From: Pseudomonas citronellolis
Lineage (GTDB): Bacteria > Pseudomonadota > Gammaproteobacteria > Pseudomonadales > Pseudomonadaceae
DNA: 64,000 bases
Reading direction: 5' to 3'
Assembly (NCBI RefSeq): GCF_900112375.1
Contig: NZ_FOLS01000034.1
Span: 24,981 to 88,980 of the forward strand
Shown here one piece after another: positions 53,002 through 62,709 of this stretch. Made by a program: the position numbers and the translations under genes. Under the pieces are notes generated by a model that had not been told where the DNA came from, searched no databases, and saw only the letters and a program-made list of their open reading frames with translations. Within the stretch, counting starts at the first letter, position 1. Each line of letters opens with the position of its first letter.

Positions 53002-53742
53002 TCAGTGCCAGCTGACGTACTGCTCCAGCGCGAAGCGCAGGCGCGGGTTGTACACGCCGCGCTCGGCGGCGCGGCCCACCGCCAGCAGCATGACCGGCAC
53101 GGCCCGCGGCGGGATGTCCAGCACGCGGCGCAGGCGCACCTCGTCGAAGCCTTCCATGGGGCAGCTGGCGTAGCCGTGGCTCTGCACCGCGAGCATCAGG
53201 TTCTGCGCCGCCAGGGCGGTGGACTTGGTCGCCCACAGGCGCATCTGCGCGTGGCTGTTGGGCGTGCGCATCAGCGGCCGGCGCAGGCCGACCAGGCGCA
53301 CCAGGCAGCGCTTGAACAGGCCGCGCAGGCCGAAGGCGCCCTGGTCGTACTGGAAGGGCGCGGTCTTGGCGTAGAACCTGCGCACCTGCTCCGGCACCTG
53401 CGGCTCCGGCCACTGTTCGACCACCTGGCGGCAAGCCTCGCGCCAGGTGTCCGGGCGCGCCAGCACGGCGATCAGCACCGGCGCGGTGCGCGCGGCGTTC
53501 TGCTTCAGGCAGACCTCGTGCAGGCGCTGGCGCAACGCCGGATCGCGGATCACCTGGAAGCTCCAGGGCTGCAGGTTGCAGGAGTTGGGCGCGAGGCTCG
53601 CCAGTTCCAGGCAGTCGCGCAGCACCGCGTCCGGCACCGGCTCGTCGGTGAAGCGGCGCACCGAGCGGCGCTGCTCGATGAGCTGGCGCAACTGGGCCGG
53701 CCCGCAGGCCAGGTCGGGGGTTTCGGCGACGAATCGGGTCAT
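53002..53742 (-). CDS. Nitroreductase family protein
   Basis: The 246-residue FMN-dependent reductase has the family start RRSVRRFTDEPVPDAVLRDCLELASLAPNSCNLQPW (residues 25-60) and AAQNLMLAVQSHGYASCPMEGF, the flavin/dimer signature. The length is longer than simple NfsB types because of an insert near 130-160. It lies downstream of the TetR gene on the same strand, separated by 78 bases in the opposite operon order, so co-regulation is possible. Confidence 0.9.
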   Translation of the reverse strand: MTRFVAETPDLACGPAQLRQLIEQRRSVRRFTDEPVPDAVLRDCLELASLAPNSCNLQPWSFQVIRDPALRQRLHEVCLKQNAARTAPVLIAVLARPDTWREACRQVVEQWPEPQVPEQVRRFYAKTAPFQYDQGAFGLRGLFKRCLVRLVGLRRPLMRTPNSHAQMRLWATKSTALAAQNLMLAVQSHGYASCPMEGFDEVRLRRVLDIPPRAVPVMLLAVGRAAERGVYNPRLRFALEQYVSWH

Positions 53743-53857
53743 GGCGGCGTCCTCGGTCGGTCCGGGGATTAAACCCGGCCAGCGGCGCCGCGCACAGGCG
53801 GATGAGAGAAATGCCGGCAGGATTGGCGCAAGCGCCCTCTCCTGCCGGTGCGCCGGC

Positions 53858-54340
53858 TCAGCCCAGGGCCTTCTCGATGGCCTGCACCAGGGCCGCGTCG
53901 TCCGGCGCGGTGCGTGGGCTGAAGCGCGCCAGCACGCGGCCGTCGGGGGCGAGCAGGAACTTCTCGAAGTTCCAGGTGATGTCGCCGGGGAACTCGGCGC
54001 CCTCGCCCGCCAGCAGGCGGTACAGCGGATGGCGTTCGGGGCCGTTGACTTCCAGCTTGGCCGACATCGGGAAGCTGACGCCGTAGTTCAGCGAGCAGAA
54101 CGACTGGATGTCCGCCTCGCTGCCCGGCTCCTGGCCGGCGAACTGGTTGCAGGGCAGGCCCAGGACCACGAAGCCGCGGTCGCGGTACTGCTGGTAGAGC
54201 TTCTCCAGCCCGGCGTACTGCGGGGTCAGACCACACCTGGAGGCGACGTTCACCACCAGCACCACCTTGCCCTTCAATGGGGAGAGCGGCAGATCCTGGC
54301 CATCCAGGCCACGCAGAGTCAGATCGTGAAAAGCGCTCAT
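53858..54340 (-). CDS. Glutathione peroxidase-family (thiol peroxidase) protein
   Basis: The 160-residue protein has the GPx tetrad context: NVASRCGLTPQY with peroxidatic Cys36, LGLPCNQFAGQEPG (resolving Cys and Gln) and WNFEKFLL. It has cysteine rather than selenocysteine, so it probably uses thioredoxin. It reduces hydrogen peroxide and lipid peroxides. The ATG at 54340 with GGAGTACTCC context gives the family start MSAFHDL. Confidence 0.94.
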   Translation of the reverse strand: MSAFHDLTLRGLDGQDLPLSPLKGKVVLVVNVASRCGLTPQYAGLEKLYQQYRDRGFVVLGLPCNQFAGQEPGSEADIQSFCSLNYGVSFPMSAKLEVNGPERHPLYRLLAGEGAEFPGDITWNFEKFLLAPDGRVLARFSPRTAPDDAALVQAIEKALG

Positions 54341-54455
54341 TGGAGTACTCCTTGAATGAAATAGGCACACGAAGTGCCGTGCGCCCGGCCGGACAAGTCG
54401 TCCACGCGGCGCATCCCAGTCGGTTCGGGAAAAAGGCCCAGCGTCCGTGCATGCG

Positions 54456-54482
54456 AAAGGCGCCCTCAGGCGCCTTTCACGG
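54456..54482. terminator. Stem-loop with flanking A/T runs before the peroxidase gene
   Basis: GAAAGGCGCC pairs with GGCGCCTTTC around a short loop. It lies between slyD and the peroxidase gene and may terminate slyD transcription on the minus strand. Confidence 0.7.
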
Positions 54483-54543
54483 GTACAAGCTTAGCAGCTC
54501 CGACCGGGTGTCACCGGGCCATCAATCGGCCCGACGAAACACC

Positions 54544-55029
54544 TCAGTGGTGGTGGCCGCCCTCGCCATGGATGTGGCCGTGGGCGACTTCTTCCTCGGA
54601 AGCTTCGCGCACGTCGACCACCTTGACCTTGAAGTTCAGGCGCTGGCCGGCCAGCGGGTGGTTGCCGTCGACGGTCACGTCGTCGCCGTCGATGTCGCGG
54701 ATGGTGACGATCTGCATGCCGCCGTCCGGGGCCGAAGCGTGGAACTGCATGCCGACCTGCAGCTCGTCGACGCCTTCGAACATCTCGCGGCTCAGGGTGG
54801 CGACCAGCTCGGCGCTGTATTCGCCGTAGGCTTCGCCCGGCTCGATGGCCACGTCCAGCTCGTCGCCGACCTGCTTGCCTTCCAGGGCCTTCTCCAGACC
54901 GGAGATGATGTTGCCGGCACCATGCAGGTACACCAGCGGAGCGCCGCCGGCGGAACTGTCGATGACCTCACCTGCGTCGTTGGTCAGGGTATAGTCGATG
55001 GAAACCGCCTTGTTGGCTGCGATCTGCAT
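54544..55029 (-). CDS. slyD: FKBP-type peptidyl-prolyl isomerase SlyD
   Basis: The 161-residue protein has an FKBP domain (VSIDYTLTNDAGEVIDSS, PLVYLHGAGNIISGLEKALEGKQVGD) with the inserted flap domain (EMFEGVDELQVGMQFHA). The tail is His-rich (HGHIHGEGGHHH) and binds nickel in SlyD. It acts as a chaperone and in metallocentre maturation. It is divergent from the DUF3565 gene. Confidence 0.95.
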   Translation of the reverse strand: MQIAANKAVSIDYTLTNDAGEVIDSSAGGAPLVYLHGAGNIISGLEKALEGKQVGDELDVAIEPGEAYGEYSAELVATLSREMFEGVDELQVGMQFHASAPDGGMQIVTIRDIDGDDVTVDGNHPLAGQRLNFKVKVVDVREASEEEVAHGHIHGEGGHHH

Positions 55030-55117
55030 GGGGAAGAACCTTTCCGAAAAAGAAGTTGAGCGGACAAGTCTACGCCGGGCCGGGGATGAAAGCGACCCGA
55101 AGGCGGACGGATGGCCC

Positions 55118-55333
55118 GTGCGCGAGCCGCCGCGCCTGCTTGACTTCCATCAGGACGAGGACGGCCACTGGGTGGCAGTGTTGTCCTGCGGCCACACCCA
55201 GCACCTGCGCCACCAGCCGCCCTGGCAGTCGCGCCCCTGGGTGCTGGATGCCAAGGCGCGCGCGGCGCTGATCGGCCGGCCCTTCGCCTGCGGCTGGTGC
55301 GCCCGGGCAACCCACCCCGACGACAAGGACTGA
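55118..55333 (+). CDS. DUF3565 family protein
   Basis: The 71-residue protein matches DUF3565: [37 protein letters not shown] with a CGH and CGWC pair, likely metal-binding. The start is uncertain; the GTG at 55118 gives the usual family length, and an ATG at 54998 would add 40 residues over slyD. It ends seven bases before ackA. The function is unknown. Confidence 0.82.
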   Translation: MREPPRLLDFHQDEDGHWVAVLSCGHTQHLRHQPPWQSRPWVLDAKARAALIGRPFACGWCARATHPDDKD

Positions 55334-55340
55334 GACGAGC

Positions 55341-56528
55341 ATGGCGGCACGCAACATCCTGGTAATCAACTGCGGCAGTTCCTCGATCAAGTTCGCCCTG
55401 GCCAGCGAGGATCGCGAGGGCTTCGTCCTGCACGGCCTGGCCGAGCGCCTGGGCGAGCCCGGCGCGGTGCTCGGCTGGGTGCGCGGCGGCCAGCGCGACA
55501 GCCTGGAGCTGGGCGACGGCGCCGGCCACGAAGTCGCCCTGGCGCGCCTGCTGCCGCTGGTGGAGCAGGCTGTGAAGGGCCCGCTGCACGCCATCGGCCA
55601 CCGCGTGGTGCACGGCGGCGAGCGCTTCACCCAGGCCTGCCGGATCGACGCCGAGGTGCTCCAGGCGATCCGCGACACCGTGCCCCTGGCGCCGCTGCAC
55701 AACCCGGCCAACCTGCTGGGCATCGAGGCGGCCATGGCGCTTTATCCACAGCTGCCCCACGTCGCCGTGTTCGACACCGCCTTCCACCAGAGCCTGCCGC
55801 CGCGCGCCTACCGCTACGCCCTGCCGGAGCCGCTGTACCGCGAGCAGCACGTGCGCCGCTACGGCTTCCACGGCACCAGCCACCGCTACGTCAGCCACCG
55901 CGCCGCCGAGATCAGCGGCCTGGCCCTGGGCGACAGCTACTGGATCTGCGCGCACCTGGGCAACGGCAGCTCCACCTGCGCCATCGCCGAGGGCCAGAGC
56001 CGCGACACCAGCATGGGCCTGACGCCCCTGGAAGGCCTGGTGATGGGCACCCGCAGCGGCGACGTCGACCCCAACCTGCACAGCCACCTGGCGCGCACCC
56101 TGGGCTGGAGCCTGGAAAAGATCGACCACATGCTCAACCACGACAGCGGCCTGCTCGGGCTTTCCGGGCTGTCCAACGACATGCGCACCCTGGAGCACGC
56201 CCGCGAGCAGGGCCACGCCAACGCGGCGCTGGCCATCGAGGTGTTCTGCTACCGCCTGGCCAAGTCCCTGGCGGCCATGACCTGCGCCCTGCCACGCCTG
56301 GACGGGCTGATCTTCACCGGCGGCATCGGCGAGAACTCGCCCCTGGTGCGCAACCTCACGGTGCAGCACCTGCACGTGATGAACCTGCAGCTCGACGGCG
56401 AGGCCAATGCCCGCTGCGTGCGCGGCGTCGAAGGGCCGATCCACGCCCAGGGCCATCCGCGGGTGCTGGTGATCCCGACCAACGAGGAACGCCAGATCGC
56501 CCTCGACACCCTGGCCGTGCTCGGCTGA
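55341..56528 (+). CDS. ackA: Acetate kinase AckA
   Basis: The 395-residue enzyme interconverts acetyl phosphate and acetate with ATP. The family signatures are the N-terminal [15 protein letters not shown] (residues 6-20) and [11 protein letters not shown] with catalytic Asp, the [13 protein letters not shown] motif, and [16 protein letters not shown]. It is followed by pta after 59 bases, the usual operon. Confidence 0.97.
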   Translation: MAARNILVINCGSSSIKFALASEDREGFVLHGLAERLGEPGAVLGWVRGGQRDSLELGDGAGHEVALARLLPLVEQAVKGPLHAIGHRVVHGGERFTQACRIDAEVLQAIRDTVPLAPLHNPANLLGIEAAMALYPQLPHVAVFDTAFHQSLPPRAYRYALPEPLYREQHVRRYGFHGTSHRYVSHRAAEISGLALGDSYWICAHLGNGSSTCAIAEGQSRDTSMGLTPLEGLVMGTRSGDVDPNLHSHLARTLGWSLEKIDHMLNHDSGLLGLSGLSNDMRTLEHAREQGHANAALAIEVFCYRLAKSLAAMTCALPRLDGLIFTGGIGENSPLVRNLTVQHLHVMNLQLDGEANARCVRGVEGPIHAQGHPRVLVIPTNEERQIALDTLAVLG

Positions 56529-56587
56529 AGATTGCCTCCCCGGCCCCACAAGGGCCGCAGCGAACCCGAACGGCTTAAGGAGCCCGG

Positions 56588-58711
56588 ATGCATACCTTCT
56601 TCATCGCCCCGACCGGCTTTGGCGTCGGCCTCACCTCCATCAGCCTCGGGCTGATCCGCGCCCTGCAGCGCGCCGGCCTGAAGGTCGGCTTCTACAAACC
56701 CATCGCCCAACCACAGCCCGGCGACGACGGTCCGGAGCGCTCCAGCGAACTGGTGGCCCGCACCCACGGCCTGAAGCCGCCCACCCCGCTGCCCCTGGGC
56801 AAGGTCGAGCGGATGCTCGGCGACGGCCTGCTGGACGACCTGCTCGAAGGCATCATCCGCGAATACCAGGCCGCCGCCGAAGGCCAGGACGTGATGATCG
56901 TCGAAGGCATGGTGCCGACCCGCCACGTCAGCTACGCCGCGCGCATCAACTTCCACCTGGCCAAGAGCACCGACGCCGAGGTCATCCTGGTCTCGGCGCC
57001 GGAGAACGAGACGCTCAACGAACTGTGCGACCGCCTGGAGATCCAGGCCCAGCTGTTCGGCGGCGCCCACGACCCGAAGCTGCTCGGGGTGATCCTCAAC
57101 AAGGTCCGCGACGTCGACGAGGAAGGCCGCCCGCTGGAAGGCGAGGCCGCCGCCCGGCGCTTCGCCGCGCGCCTGAGCGAGCACTCGGCGCTGATGCGCG
57201 GCGGCGAGTTCCGCCTGCTCGGCTGCATCCCCTGGCAGGACGACCTCAACGCCCCGCGCACCCGCGACGTGGCCGACCTGCTCAACGCCAGCGTGCTCAA
57301 CGCCGGCGACTACGAGCAGCGCCGGGTGCAGAAGATCATCCTCTGCGCGCCCTCGGCGCCGAACACCGTGCACCTGCTCAAGCCCGGCGTGCTGGTGGTG
57401 GTGCCGGGCGACCGTGACGACATCATCCTCGCCGCCTGCCTGGCGGCCATGAACGGCGTGCCCCTGGCCGGCCTGCTGCTGTGCAGCGGCCTGGCGCCGG
57501 ACGCGCGGATCATGGAACTGTGCCGCAGCGCCCTGCAGAGCGGCCTGCCGGTGCTGACGGTGAACACCGGCTCCTACGACACCGCCGGCGACCTCACGCG
57601 GATGAACAAGGAAATCCCCATCGACGACCGCGAGCGCGCCGAGCACGTCACCGAGTACGTCGCCGGGCACATCGACTTCGAATGGCTGCGCGAGCGCTGC
57701 GGCGCGCCCCACGAGCCGCGCCTGTCGCCGCCGGTGTTCCGCTACCAGCTGACGCAGCGCGCCGCCCGCGCCGGCAAGCGCATCGTCCTGCCCGAGGGCA
57801 GCGAGCCGCGCACCGTGCAGGCGGCGGTGATCTGCCACGCCCGCGGCATCGCCCGCTGCGTGCTGCTGGCCAAGCCCGACGACGTCCAGGCGGTGGCGCA
57901 GATGCTCGGCATCGCCCTGCCGGCGGACCTGGAGGTCATCGACCCGGACCTGGTGCGCAGCCGCTACGTCGAGCCCATGGTGACGCTGCGCAAGGGCAAG
58001 AACCTCAACGCGCCCATGGCCGAGCAGCAGCTGGAAGACAACGTGGTGCTGGGCACCATGATGCTCGCCCTGGAAGAGGTGGACGGCCTGGTCTCCGGCG
58101 CCATCCACACCACCGCCAACACCATCCGCCCGGCGCTGCAGCTGATCAAGACCGCGCCCGGCTACAACCTGGTGTCCTCGGTGTTCTTCATGCTGCTGCC
58201 CGACCAGGTGGTGGTCTATGGCGACTGCGCGGTGAATCCCGATCCTTCGGCCAGTGACCTGGCGGAGATCGCCCTGCAGAGTGCCGACTCGGCGCAGGCC
58301 TTCGGCATCGTCCCGCGGGTGGCGATGATCAGCTACTCCACGGGGGACTCCGGAACCGGCGCGGATGTCGAGAAAGTGCGGGAAGCGACGCGCATCGCGC
58401 AGGAAAAACGCCCCGATCTGTTGATCGACGGGCCCTTGCAGTATGATGCCGCCGCCGTCGCCGGCGTCGGCCGCCAGAAGGCTCCCGACAGCCCGGTGGC
58501 CGGCCGCGCCACGGTGTATGTGTTCCCCGACCTGAACACCGGGAACACCACCTACAAGGCGGTGCAGCGCAGCGCCGACTGCATCAGCATCGGCCCCATG
58601 CTGCAAGGCTTGCGCAAGCCGGTGAACGACCTGTCGCGCGGCGCCCTGGTGGAAGACATCGTCTACACCATCGCGCTCACCGCGATCCAGGCCGATACGC
58701 AACAGACCTGA
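56588..58711 (+). CDS. pta: Phosphate acetyltransferase Pta, long form
   Basis: The 707-residue enzyme converts acetyl-CoA and phosphate to acetyl phosphate. It has the N-terminal P-loop-like domain (IAPTGFGVGLTSISLGLI), a DRTGG-type middle domain (about 215-330) and a C-terminal catalytic PTA domain (about 385-705) with GDCAVNPDPSASDLAEIA and FPDLNTGNTTYKAVQRSA. The sequence GNTTYK near the end is typical. It is co-directional with ackA. Confidence 0.97.
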   Translation: MHTFFIAPTGFGVGLTSISLGLIRALQRAGLKVGFYKPIAQPQPGDDGPERSSELVARTHGLKPPTPLPLGKVERMLGDGLLDDLLEGIIREYQAAAEGQDVMIVEGMVPTRHVSYAARINFHLAKSTDAEVILVSAPENETLNELCDRLEIQAQLFGGAHDPKLLGVILNKVRDVDEEGRPLEGEAAARRFAARLSEHSALMRGGEFRLLGCIPWQDDLNAPRTRDVADLLNASVLNAGDYEQRRVQKIILCAPSAPNTVHLLKPGVLVVVPGDRDDIILAACLAAMNGVPLAGLLLCSGLAPDARIMELCRSALQSGLPVLTVNTGSYDTAGDLTRMNKEIPIDDRERAEHVTEYVAGHIDFEWLRERCGAPHEPRLSPPVFRYQLTQRAARAGKRIVLPEGSEPRTVQAAVICHARGIARCVLLAKPDDVQAVAQMLGIALPADLEVIDPDLVRSRYVEPMVTLRKGKNLNAPMAEQQLEDNVVLGTMMLALEEVDGLVSGAIHTTANTIRPALQLIKTAPGYNLVSSVFFMLLPDQVVVYGDCAVNPDPSASDLAEIALQSADSAQAFGIVPRVAMISYSTGDSGTGADVEKVREATRIAQEKRPDLLIDGPLQYDAAAVAGVGRQKAPDSPVAGRATVYVFPDLNTGNTTYKAVQRSADCISIGPMLQGLRKPVNDLSRGALVEDIVYTIALTAIQADTQQT

Positions 58712-58836
58712 TCCAAGGAGGGCCGCCCAGCGGCGGCCCAGGCCAACGCCGGCACAGGAAGGTGCCACCCGAACAGCGGGGCCGGAACCCCGACCACGCG
58801 CCGCCGCCGAGCGTCGCCCATGTACAAGGAACATCC

Positions 58837-59745
58837 ATGCTCAACTTCCTTCCCCATGCCCTGCGCGGCTCGCTCGCCGGCCTGCTGCTGATCCTCAGCA
58901 CCCTGTGCTGGTGCGTCCCGCTGTTCGGCATGACGCTGTTCAAGCTGCTGCTGCCCTTCGCCCCGGCCCAGGCGGTTTGCCGGCGGATCATGGGGCTGAT
59001 CGCCGAAGGCTGGATCAGCTGCAACAAGGGCTGGATGAACCTGGTGCAACGCACCGGCTGGAACGTCCAGGGCCTGGAAGGCCTGGAGTACGACCATTCC
59101 TACCTGGTCACCAGCAACCACCAGAGCTGGGTCGACATCCTCGTCCTGCAGTACCAGCTCAACCGGCGCATCCCGCTGCTGCGCTTCTTCCTCAAGCAGC
59201 AGCTGATCTGGGTGCCCGTCATCGGCCTATGCTGGTGGGCGCTGGATTTCCCCTTCATGAAGCGCTACAGCAAGGCCTACCTGGCGAAACACCCGGAGAA
59301 GCAGGGCCAGGACCTGGCCACCACCCGCAGGGCCTGCGCCAAGTTCAAGCGCATCCCGGTGGCCATCTTCAACTTCCTCGAAGGCACCCGCTTCACCCGC
59401 GCCAAGCATGACGAGCAGGGCTCGCCGTTCCAGCACCTGCTCAAGCCCAAGGCCGGCGGCATCGCCTTCGTCCTCGACGCCATGGGCGAGCAGTTGCGCA
59501 CCCTGGTCAACGTGACCATCCACTACCCCGACGGCAGCCCGACCTTCTGGTGCCTGCTGTCCGGGCGCTTGAAGCGCGTGGTGGTGCGCTTCGAGGAGCT
59601 GGAGATTCCGCGGCAGTTCATCGGCAAGAGCTACGACCAGGATGCGGATTACCGGGCGGAGTTCCAGCGCTGGGTGAACCAGCTGTGGGAGCGCAAGGAC
59701 CAGGTGCTAGCGCAGTTGCACCGGGAGTATCCGGCTGGGGCTTGA
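58837..59745 (+). CDS. 1-acyl-glycerol-3-phosphate acyltransferase-like protein (YihG type)
   Basis: The 302-residue protein has an N-terminal transmembrane helix (about 11-34), the acyltransferase motif NHQSWVD (near 92-98) and the EGTR motif FLEGTRFT, so it probably acylates lysophospholipids. AAGGA precedes the ATG. It follows pta by 125 bases and ends in a repeat-filled convergent gap. Confidence 0.9.
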   Translation: MLNFLPHALRGSLAGLLLILSTLCWCVPLFGMTLFKLLLPFAPAQAVCRRIMGLIAEGWISCNKGWMNLVQRTGWNVQGLEGLEYDHSYLVTSNHQSWVDILVLQYQLNRRIPLLRFFLKQQLIWVPVIGLCWWALDFPFMKRYSKAYLAKHPEKQGQDLATTRRACAKFKRIPVAIFNFLEGTRFTRAKHDEQGSPFQHLLKPKAGGIAFVLDAMGEQLRTLVNVTIHYPDGSPTFWCLLSGRLKRVVVRFEELEIPRQFIGKSYDQDADYRAEFQRWVNQLWERKDQVLAQLHREYPAGA

Positions 59746-59791
59746 GGAGGTGCGCTTTTCGGGTGGGGCCGCATACGCCGAGGCGCTTTTC

Positions 59792-59862
59792 GTAGGATGG
59801 GTTGAGCTTGCGATACCCATCGGACCCTGGTGATGGGTATCGCTTCGCTCAACCCATCCTAC
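59792..59862. repeat. GTAGGATGGG palindromic repeat (paired)
   Basis: A full copy, in the gap between the acyltransferase and the OmpA-like gene. Confidence 0.9.
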
Positions 59863-59911
59863 GGGGCTCGGATGTTTCTCTGGAAATCCGTAGCTCCAGG
59901 GAAGCACGGGC

Positions 59912-59935
59912 GTAGGAGCGGACTCCGTCCGCGAT
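59912..59935. repeat. Half copy of the GTAGGAGCGGACTCC repeat
   Basis: Only the left arm is present, 50 bases after the previous repeat. Confidence 0.82.
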
Positions 59936-59994
59936 TGGATTCACCAACCACGCCGGGCGCCCCGGTGGCATGACCAAGGCCCAACCACCCAAAC

Positions 59995-60025
59995 GAAAAA
60001 GCCCGCCAACCGGCGGGCTTTTTTT
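59995..60025. terminator. Bidirectional rho-independent terminator
   Basis: GCCCGCC pairs with GGCGGGC, with AAAAA on the left and seven T on the right. It serves the OmpA-like gene on the minus strand and could also stop transcription from the acyltransferase. Confidence 0.92.
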
Positions 60026-60039
60026 CATCCAGACAACAC

Positions 60040-60768
60040 TTACTGATACTGCTGCTGCCCACCCTGCGGCGCAGTGCCCTGGGCGCCCGGCAGGGCCTTC
60101 AGGTTCACCTCGACCCGACGGTTCTGCGCACGACCATCCACCGTGGAGTTGCTCGCGATCGGCTGGTCCGGCCCCATCCCGCGAGTGCTCACGCGAGTAC
60201 CGTCGACGCCTTGCGAAGTCAGGTAGGTCGCCACACTCTGCGCCCGGCGCTGCGACAGGTCCATGTTGTGCTGGCGGCTGCCGGTGCTGTCGGTGTAGCC
60301 GACGATCTCGATGCTGTTCTGGTTGAACTGCTTGAAGGAGTTCGCCAGGTTGTTCAGCGGCGCGTAGAAGGACGGAGCGATGTTCGCCGAATCGGTGGCG
60401 AAGGTGATGTTGCCCGGCATGATCAGCTTGATGTCATCGCCCTGGCGCTGCACCTGCACGCCGGTGCCCTGCATCTGCTGGCGCAGCTGGGCCTCCTGCT
60501 TGTCGGCGTAGTAGCCGTAGCCGGCGCCGGCCATGCCGGCCACCGCGGCGCCGATCAGCGCGCCCTTGCCGCGGTTGTCGTGGTTGATCGCCGCGCCGGC
60601 CACGGCGCCGGCCAGCGCGCCCAGGCCGCCGTACTTGGCGGTCTTGCTCACGCCGCCCTCCTGGGGGACCTGGGTGTTGGGGTCATAGGGATTCTGCGAG
60701 GCGCAACCGGCCATGAGAGCGAAGGCGGTGACGGCCGCGACCATGGACAGACGACGTGCGGTGAACAT
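60040..60768 (-). CDS. OmpA-family lipoprotein (YiaD-like)
   Basis: The 242-residue protein has a lipobox LMAGC (Cys22), a Gly-zipper region (YGGLGALAGAVAGAAIN and ALIGAAVAGMAGAGYGYYAD) and a C-terminal OmpA peptidoglycan-binding domain (IEIVGYTDSTGSRQHNMDLSQRRAQSVATYL). It should anchor the outer membrane to the murein. The tail is Gln-rich. Confidence 0.94.
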   Translation of the reverse strand: MFTARRLSMVAAVTAFALMAGCASQNPYDPNTQVPQEGGVSKTAKYGGLGALAGAVAGAAINHDNRGKGALIGAAVAGMAGAGYGYYADKQEAQLRQQMQGTGVQVQRQGDDIKLIMPGNITFATDSANIAPSFYAPLNNLANSFKQFNQNSIEIVGYTDSTGSRQHNMDLSQRRAQSVATYLTSQGVDGTRVSTRGMGPDQPIASNSTVDGRAQNRRVEVNLKALPGAQGTAPQGGQQQYQ

Positions 60769-60852
60769 GAAGGAGGACTCCTCGGATAGCGATACGCCCT
60801 TTCCCGGGCGGCAGGTTAGAGCTTGGAACGTGCAAAAGATTCCACAACAACC

Positions 60853-61497
60853 TTAAGCACGAATGAACGGATTCTCACGCATTTCATCGCCCAGGCGCGT
60901 GTCCGGGCCGTGGCCGGTGACCACGGTGGCCTCCTCGTCCAGGCTGTACAGGCGCTGTTTGATCGAACGCTCGATGGTGGCGTAGTCGCCGCCCCACAGG
61001 TCGGTGCGGCCGATGCCGCGGCGGAACAGGGTGTCGCCGGCGATCAGCAGCCTGGCGCCGGGGAACCAGAAACTCATCGAGCCCGGCGTGTGCCCCGGGG
61101 TATGCAGCGCCACGCCGCAGCCGCAGGCCAGCTCCTCGTCGTCCTGCAGCCACTGGTCCGGCGACGGCACCGGCTTGTAGGGCACGCCGAACATGCGGCA
61201 CTGCATCTCCAGGTTGTCCCAGAGGAACTGGTCGCCCTGGTGCAGGTGCAGGGTGGCGCCGGTCTTCTCCTTCATCTGCCCGGAGGCGAGGAAGTGATCC
61301 AGGTGCGCATGGGTGTGGATGATGCTCACCACCTTCAGGCCGAGGGCGTCGAGGCGCTGCAGGATCAGCTCGTGGTCGCCGCCCGGGTCGACCACGATGG
61401 CCTTCTTCGTCAGCGGGTCGCCGATGATGGTGCAGTTGCACTGCAGGGGGCCGACGGGGAAGGTTTCGCGGATCAGCGCGGGCTGGGCGGCGTCCAT
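60853..61497 (-). CDS. Metallo-beta-lactamase-fold hydrolase (GloB/YcbL-like)
   Basis: The 214-residue enzyme has the zinc motif HTHAHLDH at 61-68, with HTPGHTPGSMSF and GDTLFRRGIGRTDLWGG, the pattern of hydroxyacylglutathione-hydrolase-like proteins. It probably hydrolyses a thioester. A TTG upstream at 61524 would lengthen it, but AGGA in front of the ATG supports this start. Confidence 0.92.
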   Translation of the reverse strand: MDAAQPALIRETFPVGPLQCNCTIIGDPLTKKAIVVDPGGDHELILQRLDALGLKVVSIIHTHAHLDHFLASGQMKEKTGATLHLHQGDQFLWDNLEMQCRMFGVPYKPVPSPDQWLQDDEELACGCGVALHTPGHTPGSMSFWFPGARLLIAGDTLFRRGIGRTDLWGGDYATIERSIKQRLYSLDEEATVVTGHGPDTRLGDEMRENPFIRA

Positions 61498-61569
61498 GGG
61501 GTATTTCCTGGCAGGTTTCGACAAACGCCAAGGGTGACGGCAAAGCCGCCGCGCTTCAACTCCCCGTGT

Positions 61570-62586
61570 TCAGTCGGCGCGGTAGTCGGTGGGCAGCTTG
61601 CCGGTCCACTTGCGGAACGCCCGGCGGAAGTTCGACGGGTCGTTGAAGCCCAGCAGCAGGGCGATCTCGTACAGCGGCAGGTGGGTGGTGGTGAGGTATT
61701 GCAGGGCCAGGCGCTTGCGCACGTCGTCCAGCACCTGCTGGTAGGTGGTGCCCAGGCTGGACAGGTGCCGGCGCAGGCTGCGGCCGCTGGTGTGCAGCTC
61801 GCGGGCGGCGCTGTCCAGGTCGGGGAACTCGCCGGGGCGCGCCAGCAGCAGGCGGCGGATGCGCGTGAGCAGGCCTTCCTGCACGTCCAGGCTGGCCAGC
61901 AGCGCCTCGCACTGCTGCTCGCACATCTGCACCGTGGCCGGGTTGGCCAGGGCCATGGGGCGGTTGAGGTATTCCCGCGGCAGGCTGATGAAGTGGAACG
62001 GCTGGTCGAAGGCCGCCGGCCTGCCGAACACCTCGGTGTAGCGCTCGGCGTAGGGCGGCGCGGGGAAGGCGAAGCCGACCTCCACGCCCTGCAGCGGCTC
62101 GCCGACGAGGAAGCGGGCGATGGTGTACAGGCTGGTCATCAGGCCCTCGCCGGCGAAGCGCTGCATGGGCCCCAGGGGGATCGACTCGCTGGCGCGCAGC
62201 TGCGAGCGGTCCTGCTCCTCGACGCGCTCCAGGTCGTAGGCCAGGCCCAGCACCCGGTAGTACTTGAGGGCGAAGTCGATGGCCTTTTCCAGGTTGGCGC
62301 TGGACAACACCGCGTAGCCGAGGATGCCGTGGGTGGAGACGTTCAGGCGCTGACCCAGCAGCAGGCCGAAGGCCGGTTCGCCGCAGTTGGCCAGGGCGGC
62401 GCCGGCGAGCAGGTTGAAGTCGATGAAGGACAGGCGCCCGGCCGGGCTCTGCAGCACCTCGGGACGCACCCGGGCCAGTTCGAACAGGCGCTGGCGCGGC
62501 ACGCCGAGCTCCTCGGCGAGGTCGAGCAGGGCCTGGGCGTAGGCCACGGGAACCAGTTCGGCGGTGAAGTTGAGCGGTTGCTTCAT
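61570..62586 (-). CDS. AraC-family regulator with arabinose-binding-like N-domain (OruR-like)
   Basis: The 338-residue protein has an N-terminal sensory domain of the PF12625 type (LLDLAEELGVPRQRLFELARVRPEVL, about 20-50, and LNVSTHGILGYAVLSSANLEKAI). A C-terminal AraC helix-turn-helix ends in LYEIALLLGFNDPSNFRRAFRKWTGKLPTDYR. It resembles OruR, the ornithine-utilisation activator of P. aeruginosa, in length and order before the ferritin-like hydrolase. No ornithine catabolic gene is adjacent, so the ligand is uncertain. Confidence 0.88.
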   Translation of the reverse strand: MKQPLNFTAELVPVAYAQALLDLAEELGVPRQRLFELARVRPEVLQSPAGRLSFIDFNLLAGAALANCGEPAFGLLLGQRLNVSTHGILGYAVLSSANLEKAIDFALKYYRVLGLAYDLERVEEQDRSQLRASESIPLGPMQRFAGEGLMTSLYTIARFLVGEPLQGVEVGFAFPAPPYAERYTEVFGRPAAFDQPFHFISLPREYLNRPMALANPATVQMCEQQCEALLASLDVQEGLLTRIRRLLLARPGEFPDLDSAARELHTSGRSLRRHLSSLGTTYQQVLDDVRKRLALQYLTTTHLPLYEIALLLGFNDPSNFRRAFRKWTGKLPTDYRAD

Positions 62587-62709
62587 GGGCTTCTTCTTGT
62601 TCTGACCACTGGCCGGATATGACCGGAAAGTTGGCAGAAGATAACCTTGTGAGCCTTCCCCCGCAAGCCCAAGATCGGTGCCATGGAAACCCACAACAAT
62701 GGAGCCGTC

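Noticed and set aside
56249..58834. Minus-strand frame of 861 codons across pta and the end of ackA
   Set aside because: It has no domain-like pattern and is a shadow of two certain enzymes.
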